Assembly: GCA_964532225.1 (NCBI GenBank)
Contig: CAZHHM010000011.1
Coordinates: forward strand, 1-52,451
Direction of reading: 5' to 3'
Source: CAZHHM01 sp964532225
GTDB taxonomy: Bacteria; Margulisbacteria; WOR-1; JAKLHX01
DNA length: 52,451 nt
Numbering within the stretch: position 1 is the first letter of the stretch; each line of letters begins with the position of its first letter. Below are positions 1 through 8,449 of this stretch, one piece after another. Under the pieces are notes generated by a model that was given only the letters and a program-made list of their open reading frames with translations, made no database searches and was not told where the DNA came from. The position numbers and the translations under genes were made by a program.

Positions 1-429
1 CGGCATTGACATACCCGCAAAAGATACAAAAGTCACCGCATTGTCCAGAAGTGACCCCTTCCGTACGGCCGAAATGACCCCTAACGGAACTGAGATCAAT
101 ACAGTAAGCAACATGGCTGTTCCCATGAGCAGGAAGGTGGCCGGCAGACGCTCCGTGATCACTTCACTGACAGGCCTGTTTATAAGATATGCCGTTCCAA
201 GGTCGCCCCGTACCGCGTTCTTGAGCCAGTAAAGATACTGGATGTGGACCGGTTCGTTAAGCCCCCAGTTCGCCTTTACTCGTTGGAGCTCTTCGGGCCT
301 CAGGTTAGGGTCGGCGAACATGGCTGACGGGTCTCCCGGTGCAAGATGCATCACAAAAAAAGTTAGCAGCGATACTCCGATGAGTATCGGAACGGCTCCA
401 AGCAGCCTTTTAACGGCATATCTCATCAT
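1..429 (-). CDS. Peptide/nickel-type ABC transporter permease (DppB/OppB family), 3' end beyond window
   Basis: The first 143 residues are visible. The protein opens with a basic N-terminus and a first membrane helix, followed by the APGDPS motif, a stretch rich in Pro and Glu (NLRPEELQRVKANWGL), and then YLYWLKNAVRGDLG. This order is the classic N-terminal signature of DppB/OppB-type inner-membrane permeases that import oligopeptides, dipeptides or nickel. The start ATG (429-427) overlaps the stop of the upstream binding-protein gene as ATGA, so the two are translationally coupled. The partner DppC-type permease and the ATPases would lie to the left of the window. The substrate cannot be told from the sequence. 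Confidence 0.93.
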   Translation of the reverse strand, partial: MMRYAVKRLLGAVPILIGVSLLTFFVMHLAPGDPSAMFADPNLRPEELQRVKANWGLNEPVHIQYLYWLKNAVRGDLGTAYLINRPVSEVITERLPATFLLMGTAMLLTVLISVPLGVISAVRKGSLLDNAVTFVSFAGMSMP

Positions 430-2021
430 CTTCCGGCACCTCTTTTGTAGACCTTTTCGATATCAAGGAACAGCCCTGCAGGTCCCGGCCTTGAAAGTCC
501 GCCGACAGCCTTTGATACCGCAACTATGCTTCTCGGATACCAGAGAAAGATATAAGGGACATCGTTAAAGATCTCTTCCTGCATCTTTTTGTATATCGCC
601 GCTCTTTTTGCAATGTCGGTCTCCGTCCTTCCGGACTCGAGCAGCGAATCCACTCTTTTGTTGGAATATCCTACAAAGTTGAGGCCTGAGGGATACTGGC
701 TCGAGTGCCATATGCTGTAAGAATCAGGGTCGATACCGAGGGACCAGCCGATAATAACGGCATCGAAATCTTTAGGGTGCTTGCCGGAATTGACCAGCTT
801 GAGCAGAGCGCTCCATTCAAGTACCCGGACGTTCACCTTGACACCGATCTTCCTGTACTGCCATTGCAGTATCACTGCGGCCTTTTCCCTTTCTTTATTG
901 CCCTGGTTGACCAGGACCTCGAACTCCAAAGGTCTTCCGTCCTTTTCTCTTATGCCGGAGGGTGTCATCTTCCATCCGGCCTCGTCCAGCAGCGATGCCG
1001 CTTTTTTCAGGTCTTTTGGCCCTCGCTTAAGGCCGCCGTTGAAAGCCCATGAAAGAGGATGCATCGGGACATAGGCAGGACTTGCATGCCCCCTTGATAT
1101 AAGGTCTATGAGCTGTTCCCTGTCAGTTGCATACTCGAGCGCAAGCCTTACCCTCCTGTCGTTAAAGACAGGTCTGGCAAGGTTCATTCCCAGATATATA
1201 TACATTAAAGAATCATATTCATATACATTGAACCTTCCCGAGGCAAGTATCCTTGAATAGTCCCTCACAGGAAGCGAGCTTTCATCGATCTCTCCTGCCT
1301 CGAGCGCGACCACCTGTGAGTTCTCATCAGGGATTATCCTGTACAGGAGCTTTGAGACCAGAGGCCTGCCGTTATAGTATTCTGTGTTCCTGACAAGCGT
1401 TATATGGTCAGATACCTTCCATTCTTCGAACTTGAAAGGCCCGGTACCGACGGGACGCTGGTTGAAATCAGTGCTGTTCATGTCCTTTCCCCGAAGGATA
1501 TGCGCGGGAAGTATCGACATCCCCGCGCTCGCGAGAAAAGGCGCGAACGGCTCAGGAAGGCGGGCTTCAATAATATTTCCGGAAACGACCGTCCACTTTA
1601 TCGGCTTGCCGTTTATGATATAGTCCCCTCTTCTAACGGAATTGACCTTTGGATCGAGTATCGAATCAAAGGTGAACTTCACGTCATTTGCCGTGAATAT
1701 TTTCCCGTCATGCCATTTGACATCGTCACGCAGATAAAAAGTATATGTGCGGCCGTCAGCGGACGCTTTCCATGACCGCGCAAGATCAGGGATTATCTTT
1801 AGGTCCTCATCTATCTTGACAAGACCGGAGAATACCGGCCCTATGACCGCGGAAGACGCCGTATCGGAAGCAAGTATGGGATTGAGGATGGAGACATCTC
1901 CCAGCAGAGCTGATGTTAGGACGGACGTCTCATCAATAGCCCCGGACCTTTCCGCGCGGCCGGAACAGCCCGTGATAAGGGCCAGCAAGAGCCCGGTCAA
2001 GATGATCTTTTTATAATCCAT
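426..2021 (-). CDS. ABC transporter substrate-binding lipoprotein, family 5 (peptide/nickel type)
   Basis: Periplasmic or membrane-anchored solute receptor of a DppA/OppA-type importer. The ATG start gives 531 residues with a lipoprotein signal peptide and lipobox LITGC, lipidated at Cys19. The mature part carries the SBP_bac_5 hallmarks: an early ILNPILASDT segment, LARSWKASADGRTYTFYLRD, the WHDGKIFTANDVKFTFD motif, and a GTGPFKFEEWK segment. I chose ATG at 2021, which overlaps the pseudopilin stop as TGATG, rather than a TTG one codon upstream. It is coupled to the downstream permease gene. Family 5 receptors bind peptides, nickel, heme or oligosaccharides, and the ligand here is not predictable. 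Confidence 0.93.
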   Translation of the reverse strand: MDYKKIILTGLLLALITGCSGRAERSGAIDETSVLTSALLGDVSILNPILASDTASSAVIGPVFSGLVKIDEDLKIIPDLARSWKASADGRTYTFYLRDDVKWHDGKIFTANDVKFTFDSILDPKVNSVRRGDYIINGKPIKWTVVSGNIIEARLPEPFAPFLASAGMSILPAHILRGKDMNSTDFNQRPVGTGPFKFEEWKVSDHITLVRNTEYYNGRPLVSKLLYRIIPDENSQVVALEAGEIDESSLPVRDYSRILASGRFNVYEYDSLMYIYLGMNLARPVFNDRRVRLALEYATDREQLIDLISRGHASPAYVPMHPLSWAFNGGLKRGPKDLKKAASLLDEAGWKMTPSGIREKDGRPLEFEVLVNQGNKEREKAAVILQWQYRKIGVKVNVRVLEWSALLKLVNSGKHPKDFDAVIIGWSLGIDPDSYSIWHSSQYPSGLNFVGYSNKRVDSLLESGRTETDIAKRAAIYKKMQEEIFNDVPYIFLWYPRSIVAVSKAVGGLSRPGPAGLFLDIEKVYKRGAGR

Positions 2022-2437
2022 CAATCGTTGCTGGTCAGCTCCTGGAGTATGGTCGACCCGTTCTTCTTGTACCCTGTTATCTTATATGTGTTCTTGGTCG
2101 TGTCGTAGTCGTAGACCACTTTCCCTGAAGTATCGGATTCCGTATAGGGTTTTCCGGTAAATGGGTTCTTTGGAAGGTTCACAAGATAACCCGGACCGGT
2201 AAGGTAATTGTCGAACAGGTTCTTTAGTGAAATATTTGAAGCTATCGGATATGTCATGTTCTCGAGATTGTATGATTCAACGGCCAGCTGAACAGTATGC
2301 ATCACCGAGCGAACGCCGGCCTCCTTGGCCCTTTCCCTTACGCCGACAAAAGCCGGCATCAGGAATACGGCCAGTATGCCTATTATCCCGACTACGATCA
2401 GAAGCTCAAGCAGAGTGAATCCTTTTTTCTTGTCCAT
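2021..2437 (-). CDS. Type II secretion pseudopilin, GspG-like
   Basis: 138 residues. It starts with a short basic leader followed by GFTLLELLIVVGIIGILA, the class III prepilin signal that a prepilin peptidase cleaves after Gly6 and methylates on Phe. The hydrophobic helix is followed by a small C-terminal domain with the NPFTGKPY segment and a TYKITGY strand, as in GspG major pseudopilins or PulG-like proteins. A ribosome-binding site (AAAGGA) lies upstream. It follows a GspF/PilC-type gene by 13 bases, so the two probably serve the same pseudopilus or pilus. No secretion ATPase, secretin or prepilin peptidase is in the window. Confidence 0.9.
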   Translation of the reverse strand: MDKKKGFTLLELLIVVGIIGILAVFLMPAFVGVRERAKEAGVRSVMHTVQLAVESYNLENMTYPIASNISLKNLFDNYLTGPGYLVNLPKNPFTGKPYTESDTSGKVVYDYDTTKNTYKITGYKKNGSTILQELTSND

Positions 2438-2450
2438 AACAGCGGTCCTT

Positions 2451-3428
2451 TCACATTGTATTAAGTAATCTTACCAAAGGGGACATAACGGTCAAGACGG
2501 AAAAAGCGACAAAAACACCGGTCACAAGGGTCATCGCCGGCTCCAGCATCGATGCGCCGGTCCTTAGCAAAGAGGTCTGCTCGTTCTCGAGCATCCGCGC
2601 GATATGGCCCAGAACATGCCCGGTAGTCGATGATTCTTCGGCTACGGACACAGCCTCCCCTATCCTCTTATCCAACAACGGTTCATGCGACAGCGCTTCT
2701 GACAGGTTGCTGCCCGACTCTACCATTGAACAGACAGAGCTCAAGGCCTTTGAGTAGGCACCCTCTCCGTAAGAGGCGGAGCACGATATCAGCGCTTCTT
2801 TCAGCGGCATGCCTGAAAGGAGCATAACAGAAAGGGACCTTGATACGGCAGCACTGTGGTAGGAAGTGAACAGTTTGCTTACAAAAGGAGTCCTTAATAT
2901 GATGTTCCTGATGAATTTCTCAGGGACCTTCTTTCTCAAGATAAAAGCTGCGGTCAACAATGCGGCAGATAATACTATGGCAGCAGGCAGCCATTTCATC
3001 ATCAGTATGCCGTAAGGGACCTTGACCTCCATAGATGAGAAGAGGCTTTCGATCTGCGGTACCAGAAAGTAGGAGAAGCCGGCCATGGAGACAGCACAGA
3101 CCGCCATCACAACTCCCGGATATGCGAGCGCCTTTAATGCCTCCGACCTTATCTCCGCCCGCTTTCTGAGAAGCCCCGAAGCAAGCTCCAGGCTCTGGTC
3201 CAGGGTCCCCGACCTTTCACCGGCATCTATTACCTGCAGGATGTCAGGCTCCAGCACGGCAGAAAGAGAAGCCGACAATCCCGCTCCGGATTCAACCCTT
3301 CCGATAATGTCATTCCCTGCGCCGGATATCTTGAGCGCTTTCGTTACGGGGATACCTGCAGCAAGAAGTGATGACAGATCTGAACATAGGCCGCTTTGTT
3401 TTATCAGGCCTAATTTCTTTGTTGTCAT
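2451..3428 (-). CDS. Type II secretion / type IV pilus inner-membrane platform protein, GspF/PilC family (short)
   Basis: 325 residues with two T2SSF-type repeats. The first (about residues 12-120) includes LSSLLAAGIPVTKAL and a DAGERSGTLDQSLE segment; the second (about 190-310) includes MLLSGMPLKEALISCS and VAEESSTTGHVLGHIARML. Membrane helices lie near 105-130, 145-170 and at the C-terminus. Typical GspF/PilC proteins have about 400 residues, and this one lacks the N-terminal cytoplasmic extension. It overlaps the tatD stop by 4 bases (ATGA) and precedes a GspG-like pseudopilin gene. Its role is to anchor pseudopilus assembly in the inner membrane. Confidence 0.9.
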   Translation of the reverse strand: MTTKKLGLIKQSGLCSDLSSLLAAGIPVTKALKISGAGNDIIGRVESGAGLSASLSAVLEPDILQVIDAGERSGTLDQSLELASGLLRKRAEIRSEALKALAYPGVVMAVCAVSMAGFSYFLVPQIESLFSSMEVKVPYGILMMKWLPAAIVLSAALLTAAFILRKKVPEKFIRNIILRTPFVSKLFTSYHSAAVSRSLSVMLLSGMPLKEALISCSASYGEGAYSKALSSVCSMVESGSNLSEALSHEPLLDKRIGEAVSVAEESSTTGHVLGHIARMLENEQTSLLRTGASMLEPAMTLVTGVFVAFSVLTVMSPLVRLLNTM

Positions 3429-4186
3429 ATGCCAAAGAACCTTTCGGCATTTGACGTCGTTACGGAAGACACCTCTTCAAGAGTTTTTCCTTTAAGCTCG
3501 GCGACCTTCTCAGCTATGAAACGAAGGTAGGCCGGTTCATTCCGCTTGCCCCTGAAGACCTGAGGGGCAAGATACGGGCAGTCGGTCTCAAGCATCATGC
3601 TTTCAAGAGGGACATACTTGACCACTTCCCTTGATTCATGGGCGTTCTTGAAAGTGATCACTCCGGTAAACGAGATCATGAAGCCTTTGTTCAGCACTTT
3701 TGCCGCGAATCCCTTTCCCTCGGAAAAACAATGAAAGACCGCCTTGACCCCCTCACTGTCTCCCTCTGTAAGGATAGACAGAGTATCTTCTGAGCTCTGC
3801 CTGCCGTGAATGACCAGCGGCTTACCGGAGGACTTTGCAAGCCTTATGTGCTTACGGAAAGCATCCTTCTGCCTGTCCGCGGGAGTCTCGCTGCGGTAAT
3901 AATCAAGCCCTGTCTCTCCTACCGCGACGGTCTTAGGGTCGGAAAGCATCGCCCGCAGCTCCTCTATCGCCTCTTCGTTAAGGTCGCAGGCATGATGAGG
4001 GTGTATGCCGACACAGGAATACATCATGGGGAACTTTGCGGAAAGCCTGACCGAACCGCGCGAGGAATCAAGGTCGAACCCTACATTTATTATTTTACTG
4101 ACGGAGCTATTTAACGCCGACTCGGCTGTCTGCTCGATGTCCGGGAACTCGGGCATCGTTAGGTGGGCATGCGTATCGATGAGCAT
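3425..4186 (-). CDS. tatD: TatD family metal-dependent hydrolase (DNase)
   Basis: 253 residues, the usual length of the family. The TIM-barrel metallohydrolase motifs appear in order: DTHAHL (N-terminal metal site), VGETGLDYYR (catalytic Glu), VIHGRQ, VFHCFSEG, and ETDCPYLAP. TatD-type enzymes act on DNA ends, and some have other hydrolase activities. The gene sits 3 bases after metG and overlaps the GspF-like gene, so it is in the same operon. The metG-tatD order is common in bacteria. Confidence 0.93.
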   Translation of the reverse strand: MLIDTHAHLTMPEFPDIEQTAESALNSSVSKIINVGFDLDSSRGSVRLSAKFPMMYSCVGIHPHHACDLNEEAIEELRAMLSDPKTVAVGETGLDYYRSETPADRQKDAFRKHIRLAKSSGKPLVIHGRQSSEDTLSILTEGDSEGVKAVFHCFSEGKGFAAKVLNKGFMISFTGVITFKNAHESREVVKYVPLESMMLETDCPYLAPQVFRGKRNEPAYLRFIAEKVAELKGKTLEEVSSVTTSNAERFFGI

Positions 4187-4189
4187 AGG

Positions 4190-5716
4190 TCACACGGTCT
4201 CTATCCGGGGAAAGAGAGGCGCTCCTTTCTTGACTTTCATCTTGACTTCCGTCCTCATGCAGGAGATCTGTCCCTCATCAACTTTCGGTTCCAGTCCCAG
4301 CTGGACCCTCATCTTTTCGGATGTTCCGGGCATGACGGGAGCGATGAGCACCGAAACGACCCTCAGTGCCTCATAAAGCCGGCTCATCACGGACGACAGC
4401 TCTTCTGTCCTGCCCTGTTTTGAAAGTGCCCAGGGGGCTTTTTTCTCGATATAGGCGTTTGATGAGCTTATAAGCTGCCAGACGCACTGGATCGCGTCGG
4501 TTATCTCGATCCTGTCCATGTGGAAAGCGAACTTCCTGGGCGTTTCGGTAATGAGATCGTCCATCGCCTTGTCCTCAGGGTCCGCAGCCGGGCCGCCCGG
4601 GTCCACTTCTCCGCCAAAATATTTTTCTATCATAGAAACTGTCCTGCTGAGAAGGTTGCCCAGATCGTTGGCCAGGTCCGCATTGTACCTTTTTATGAGA
4701 TTGGCCCTCGAAAAATCGCCGTCGCTGCCAAAAGGGACCTCGCGGAAGATGAAGAACCGCACAGTATCAAGGCCGAACTCTTCTGCCAGCTTTACGGGAT
4801 CCACCACGTTACCTTTTGATTTGCTCATCTTGTCGCCCTCGACCGTCCACCACCCGTGTCCGAACACTTTTTTCGGCAGCGGCAGCCCCATCGCCATGAG
4901 CATTACAGGCCATATCACGGCGTGGAACCTTACGATCTCTTTTCCCATCAGGTGGACATCGGCAGGCCAGTATTTTTCGAGCATGCTTTTATCGTCAAGA
5001 TAGCCGATGGCGCTGATATAGTTGATCAGGGCGTCGAACCAGACATAGACCACATGCTTTTCGTCGAAGGGGACCTTCACTCCCCAAGAAAAGTTTGTCC
5101 TGCTGACATTAAGGTCCTTCAGCCCGCTCTCGATGAACTTTATGATCTCGTTCCTTCTCGACACAGGCAGTATGAACTCGGGGTTATCCTGTATATGCTT
5201 CAGTATCCTGTCCTGATACCTGGATATCGCGAAGAAATAGGCGTCCTCCGTCACTTTTTTCACGGGCCGTCCGCAGTCGGGACACGTTTCCTTGCCTTCG
5301 AGCTGGAACTGCGTCCAGTATGATTCGCAGGGGGCACAGTACCATCCCTCATACTTGCCTTTGTATATATCCCCGTTGTCATGCAGCTTTTTAACGAACT
5401 CCTGCACCGTGCTCATGTGCCTCTCATCGGTCGTCCTTATGAACCCGTCATAGGTTATTCCCAGCTTGTCCCAGACCTCTTTGAACCTCGCCGCCATGAT
5501 ATCCACATGCTCCTTTGGCGTTCTGCCCAGCGCCTCTGCAGATGTAGCAATTTTCATGCCGTGCTCGTCCGTACCTGTAAGAAAGTAGGTATCCACCCCT
5601 TGAAGGCGCTTCCACCTTGCCAGGATGTCGCAGGCTATCGTCGTGTAGGCGTGACCGATATGCGGGACGTCATTAACATAATATATGGGTGTGGTTATGT
5701 AGAATTTAGGGGTCAT
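4190..5716 (-). CDS. metG: Methionyl-tRNA synthetase
   Basis: 508 residues. A class I aminoacyl-tRNA synthetase that charges tRNA-Met. The HIGH motif is PHIGHAY near residue 20. A single zinc knuckle is formed by CAPC and CPDCG (about residues 127-148), and the KMSKSKGN signature follows near residue 300. The C-terminal part is the anticodon-binding helical domain. The extra C-terminal tRNA-binding EMAP domain found in many MetG proteins is absent, so this is the short form. No Shine-Dalgarno is seen before the ATG. Instead TATAAT stands 8 bases upstream in the 17-base gap after malQ, suggesting an internal promoter and a leaderless transcript. Confidence 0.97.
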   Translation of the reverse strand: MTPKFYITTPIYYVNDVPHIGHAYTTIACDILARWKRLQGVDTYFLTGTDEHGMKIATSAEALGRTPKEHVDIMAARFKEVWDKLGITYDGFIRTTDERHMSTVQEFVKKLHDNGDIYKGKYEGWYCAPCESYWTQFQLEGKETCPDCGRPVKKVTEDAYFFAISRYQDRILKHIQDNPEFILPVSRRNEIIKFIESGLKDLNVSRTNFSWGVKVPFDEKHVVYVWFDALINYISAIGYLDDKSMLEKYWPADVHLMGKEIVRFHAVIWPVMLMAMGLPLPKKVFGHGWWTVEGDKMSKSKGNVVDPVKLAEEFGLDTVRFFIFREVPFGSDGDFSRANLIKRYNADLANDLGNLLSRTVSMIEKYFGGEVDPGGPAADPEDKAMDDLITETPRKFAFHMDRIEITDAIQCVWQLISSSNAYIEKKAPWALSKQGRTEELSSVMSRLYEALRVVSVLIAPVMPGTSEKMRVQLGLEPKVDEGQISCMRTEVKMKVKKGAPLFPRIETV

Positions 5717-5724
5717 CGATACTG

Positions 5725-5730
5725 ATTATA
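5725..5730 (-). promoter_or_regulatory. Putative -10 box of metG (leaderless)
   Basis: TATAAT on the minus strand ends 8 bases before the metG ATG, inside the 17-base malQ-metG gap. Transcription would start at or next to the ATG. No good -35 hexamer is visible. Confidence 0.5.
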
Positions 5731-5733
5731 TCA

Positions 5734-7230
5734 TTATTGAAGTCGTTCGCTTGCATCCGTCAATTCCGCCAGGAATTCACGGGTTTCGGCCGTGACAGCG
5801 TCCTTGCTCAAACGCCATCCCCAGTTGCCTTCGGATGTACCGGGACGGTTCATCCTGGCCTCCTGCCCAAGCCCCAAGAGGTCCTGCATGGGTATTATGA
5901 CCCTGTCCGCGTCAGAGGCCATTATCAGGCCTATCGCCTCTTCGGCGCAGTTCTCCGGAGTGACCTCCTTGCCGATATAATCGAAGAAATTGTCCTTTTC
6001 TTTCCGGCTCGCCTCATGCTCGAACCATCCTCTTACGGTGTTGTTGTCATGGGTCCCGGTATATGCGACGCAGCTTTCCTGGTAGTTGTGCGGAAGATAC
6101 GGATGCTTTTCAAGGTCTTCCCCGAAAGCGAACAGCAGTACCTTCATTCCCGGGAACCCGTACTGGACCATTGCTTTTTTTGATTCTGCCGACAGCATAC
6201 CCAGGTCCTCGGCGACGATAGGCAGTGCGCCGAACTTCATTTTGAGAGTATCGAAGAGATCGTGGTAAGGGACCTTAGACCATTTGCCGTTGACAGCCGT
6301 TTCTTCTCCGGCGGGGATCTCCCAATAATCCACAAGCCCTCTGAAATGGTCTATCCTGAGAAGGTCAAAAAGGCTGAAGTTGTGCCTTAAGCGCTTTATC
6401 CACCAGTCAAATCCCGTTTGTTTTAAGTGCTCCCAATTGTAGACCGGATTGCCCCAGTTCTGCCCCGTATTGCTGAAGTAGTCGGGAGGGACCCCCGCTA
6501 CCGAGACCATGTTCTTGCTGCCATCGAGCCTGAACGCCATCGGGTTCGTCCATACATCCGCACTGTCATAGCTGACGTATATCGGGATATCACCGAAAGT
6601 CCTTATATCCCTCGCGTTACAATACCTTTTGACGTCGTACCACTGCGAAAAAGCCAGGAACTGGAAATATTTCTCCATCTCGATAGCGTCCCTGTACCTG
6701 CCGGAGAACTCTTCTAAAGCCTTCGGGTCCCGGTGTTTTAACGGGTCAGGCCAGTTGTTCCAGACGGCGCCTCCGTGCTCGCGCTTTATTATCATAAAAA
6801 GCGCGAAGTCGTCGAGCCAGCCGGCATGTCTCTCGCAGAACTTTTCGAACTCCTGTCTCTCGATACCGGTTACGGTGAACCTGGCGTAAGCCCTTCTGAG
6901 CAGTTCTGCTTTGAAAGGCACGGCATTATCATAGTCGCACCGGTCTTCGGGAAGTTCGGGGACAATATCAAGATCACCTTTGCACAGCAGACATTTTTCA
7001 TAAAGTGTGTCGGGGCTGATAAGCGACGGGTTCATCGCGAAAGCGCTCGGACTGCTGTAAGGCGAGTTGCCTGTTGCTCTGTCCGTGGGGTTCAGCGGAA
7101 GTATCTGCCAGAGGCCCTGGCCCGTCGCCGAAAGCAGATCGGCCATATCGAACGAGCCTTTTCCCAGGTCACCGATGCCGTACCTGGAAGGCAGACTTGT
7201 TATGTGAAGCAGGATGCCGCTCTCTCTCAT
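5734..7230 (-). CDS. malQ: 4-alpha-glucanotransferase (amylomaltase)
   Basis: 498 residues, the usual size for the short bacterial GH77 amylomaltase. Visible family motifs are the N-terminal GILLHITSLPSRYGIGDLG, LPLNPTD, GDIPIYVSYDSADVW, the nucleophile region LRIDHFRG, the acid/base segment IVAEDLG, and YTGTHDNNT. It disproportionates maltodextrins during glycogen or maltodextrin use. A Shine-Dalgarno-like AAGGAAG precedes the ATG. It lies between an unknown exported protein gene (16 bases upstream) and metG. Confidence 0.96.
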   Translation of the reverse strand: MRESGILLHITSLPSRYGIGDLGKGSFDMADLLSATGQGLWQILPLNPTDRATGNSPYSSPSAFAMNPSLISPDTLYEKCLLCKGDLDIVPELPEDRCDYDNAVPFKAELLRRAYARFTVTGIERQEFEKFCERHAGWLDDFALFMIIKREHGGAVWNNWPDPLKHRDPKALEEFSGRYRDAIEMEKYFQFLAFSQWYDVKRYCNARDIRTFGDIPIYVSYDSADVWTNPMAFRLDGSKNMVSVAGVPPDYFSNTGQNWGNPVYNWEHLKQTGFDWWIKRLRHNFSLFDLLRIDHFRGLVDYWEIPAGEETAVNGKWSKVPYHDLFDTLKMKFGALPIVAEDLGMLSAESKKAMVQYGFPGMKVLLFAFGEDLEKHPYLPHNYQESCVAYTGTHDNNTVRGWFEHEASRKEKDNFFDYIGKEVTPENCAEEAIGLIMASDADRVIIPMQDLLGLGQEARMNRPGTSEGNWGWRLSKDAVTAETREFLAELTDASERLQ

Positions 7231-7246
7231 TGGCGTTCTTCCTTTT

Positions 7247-8449
7247 CTACTCTAGCACAGGGAACAGAATCCTGACATGGGTGACATCCTGAAGAGCTGA
7301 ATTGGCCCACTCAGGCAGGTCCTTAGAATAATCGGGATCGACAGAATAGGCCGGCATAGGGACCCATTTGTCGGAGCCCTTCATTTTCACGTCGACAAGG
7401 AACCTTGAAAGCAGGTCCTTTGTCCATGTCTCCGACTCAAGGTCCATTTTTCTGTAGCTGGGCTGAAGATAGTTCGAGAACAAAGGCCTTGCTCCCTCAA
7501 GGGACCTTTCGAATATCGATGTCGGGCCTACGACCATCCACTGCGTCATGAGCCTTGCCTTTACCATCTCTTCGCTCATTCCGTGGTTAGCCGGGATTAT
7601 CTGGAAACCTCCTGTACGTCCCCTGCCTGAAGTAGATATGTCGATAACGCCCGTGTGGTTGGCGCGTATCCTTCCCGCCGGGGCGAACTGCGTGCCGGTG
7701 AAACGCCCTATGCCCTGCACCGGTTTAAGAACCTCTCCTATCGTCATGGAATCGCCGTTCCAGTAAATGACCTTTATGTGCCCGCCGAACCTGTTCTCAA
7801 AAACGATCGCCTTAGGCTGACGGACAGGCCTCATTACCTTGATGGTCAAAATGTCATTGACCGAAGGGACATAACCGTCCGCCATTCTTTTCAGGACAGG
7901 ATCGGAAGAAGTACTGATAAAGACAGGGTCTCCGACAAAAGGAGCGTAACCTCCCCCAAAAAGCCCCTCTCCTGCCTTAATGTCGGTATATATTGATGAG
8001 TTCGGGCTGAGAAATGAATTATAATTTTCGGGAGGTGAAACGAACTCCTTAGGGAGTAGAGAAAAGACCACGCCTTTGTCCACCGACCTGTTGTATCCCG
8101 CCTTGATGTGTATCGCGTTCACGGCGGTGGCTGCGACCGCTCCGGTCTCGGCCCATTTGCTTGCGGTATAGGCTTTGTTGTTCACAAGGTTGCATGGATA
8201 TATCACTTTTCCAGCCGTTGACCAGGTCCGGCCTTCGTTGGTGCTCACTTTGATCGGACCGTCAGCCGCATTGAGTATCTCAATCCTGTAGGCTTCTTTT
8301 CTGGGAAGATCAGGCTGCTTTGCGTCCTGCGACACCGCTGTCTGCGCAAAGACCAATGCCGCGGCAAAGATGAATGAACAATATTTAAGCGCTGCTCTTA
8401 AAAGAATAGAAATGCTCCTGCCGCAAGCCCCAGCATGGCCAGGACCCAC
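7247..8449 (-). CDS. Hypothetical exported protein
   Basis: I do not recognise this 400-residue protein. The only ATG available in frame is at 8449, which overlaps the end of the upstream transporter gene by 52 bases. The N-terminus then has a hydrophobic core (CSFIFAAALVFAQTAVSQ) typical of a signal peptide, preceded by basic residues. The mature part begins with a short beta-rich domain (KVSTNEGRTW, a BNR-like turn), and continues with alternating beta-strand and Gly-rich segments, for example IKVIYWNGDSMTIGEVL and TGVIDISTSGRGRTGGFQI. No enzymatic motif is seen. It is co-directional with the transporter and malQ. Confidence 0.75.
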   Translation of the reverse strand: MGPGHAGACGRSISILLRAALKYCSFIFAAALVFAQTAVSQDAKQPDLPRKEAYRIEILNAADGPIKVSTNEGRTWSTAGKVIYPCNLVNNKAYTASKWAETGAVAATAVNAIHIKAGYNRSVDKGVVFSLLPKEFVSPPENYNSFLSPNSSIYTDIKAGEGLFGGGYAPFVGDPVFISTSSDPVLKRMADGYVPSVNDILTIKVMRPVRQPKAIVFENRFGGHIKVIYWNGDSMTIGEVLKPVQGIGRFTGTQFAPAGRIRANHTGVIDISTSGRGRTGGFQIIPANHGMSEEMVKARLMTQWMVVGPTSIFERSLEGARPLFSNYLQPSYRKMDLESETWTKDLLSRFLVDVKMKGSDKWVPMPAYSVDPDYSKDLPEWANSALQDVTHVRILFPVLE

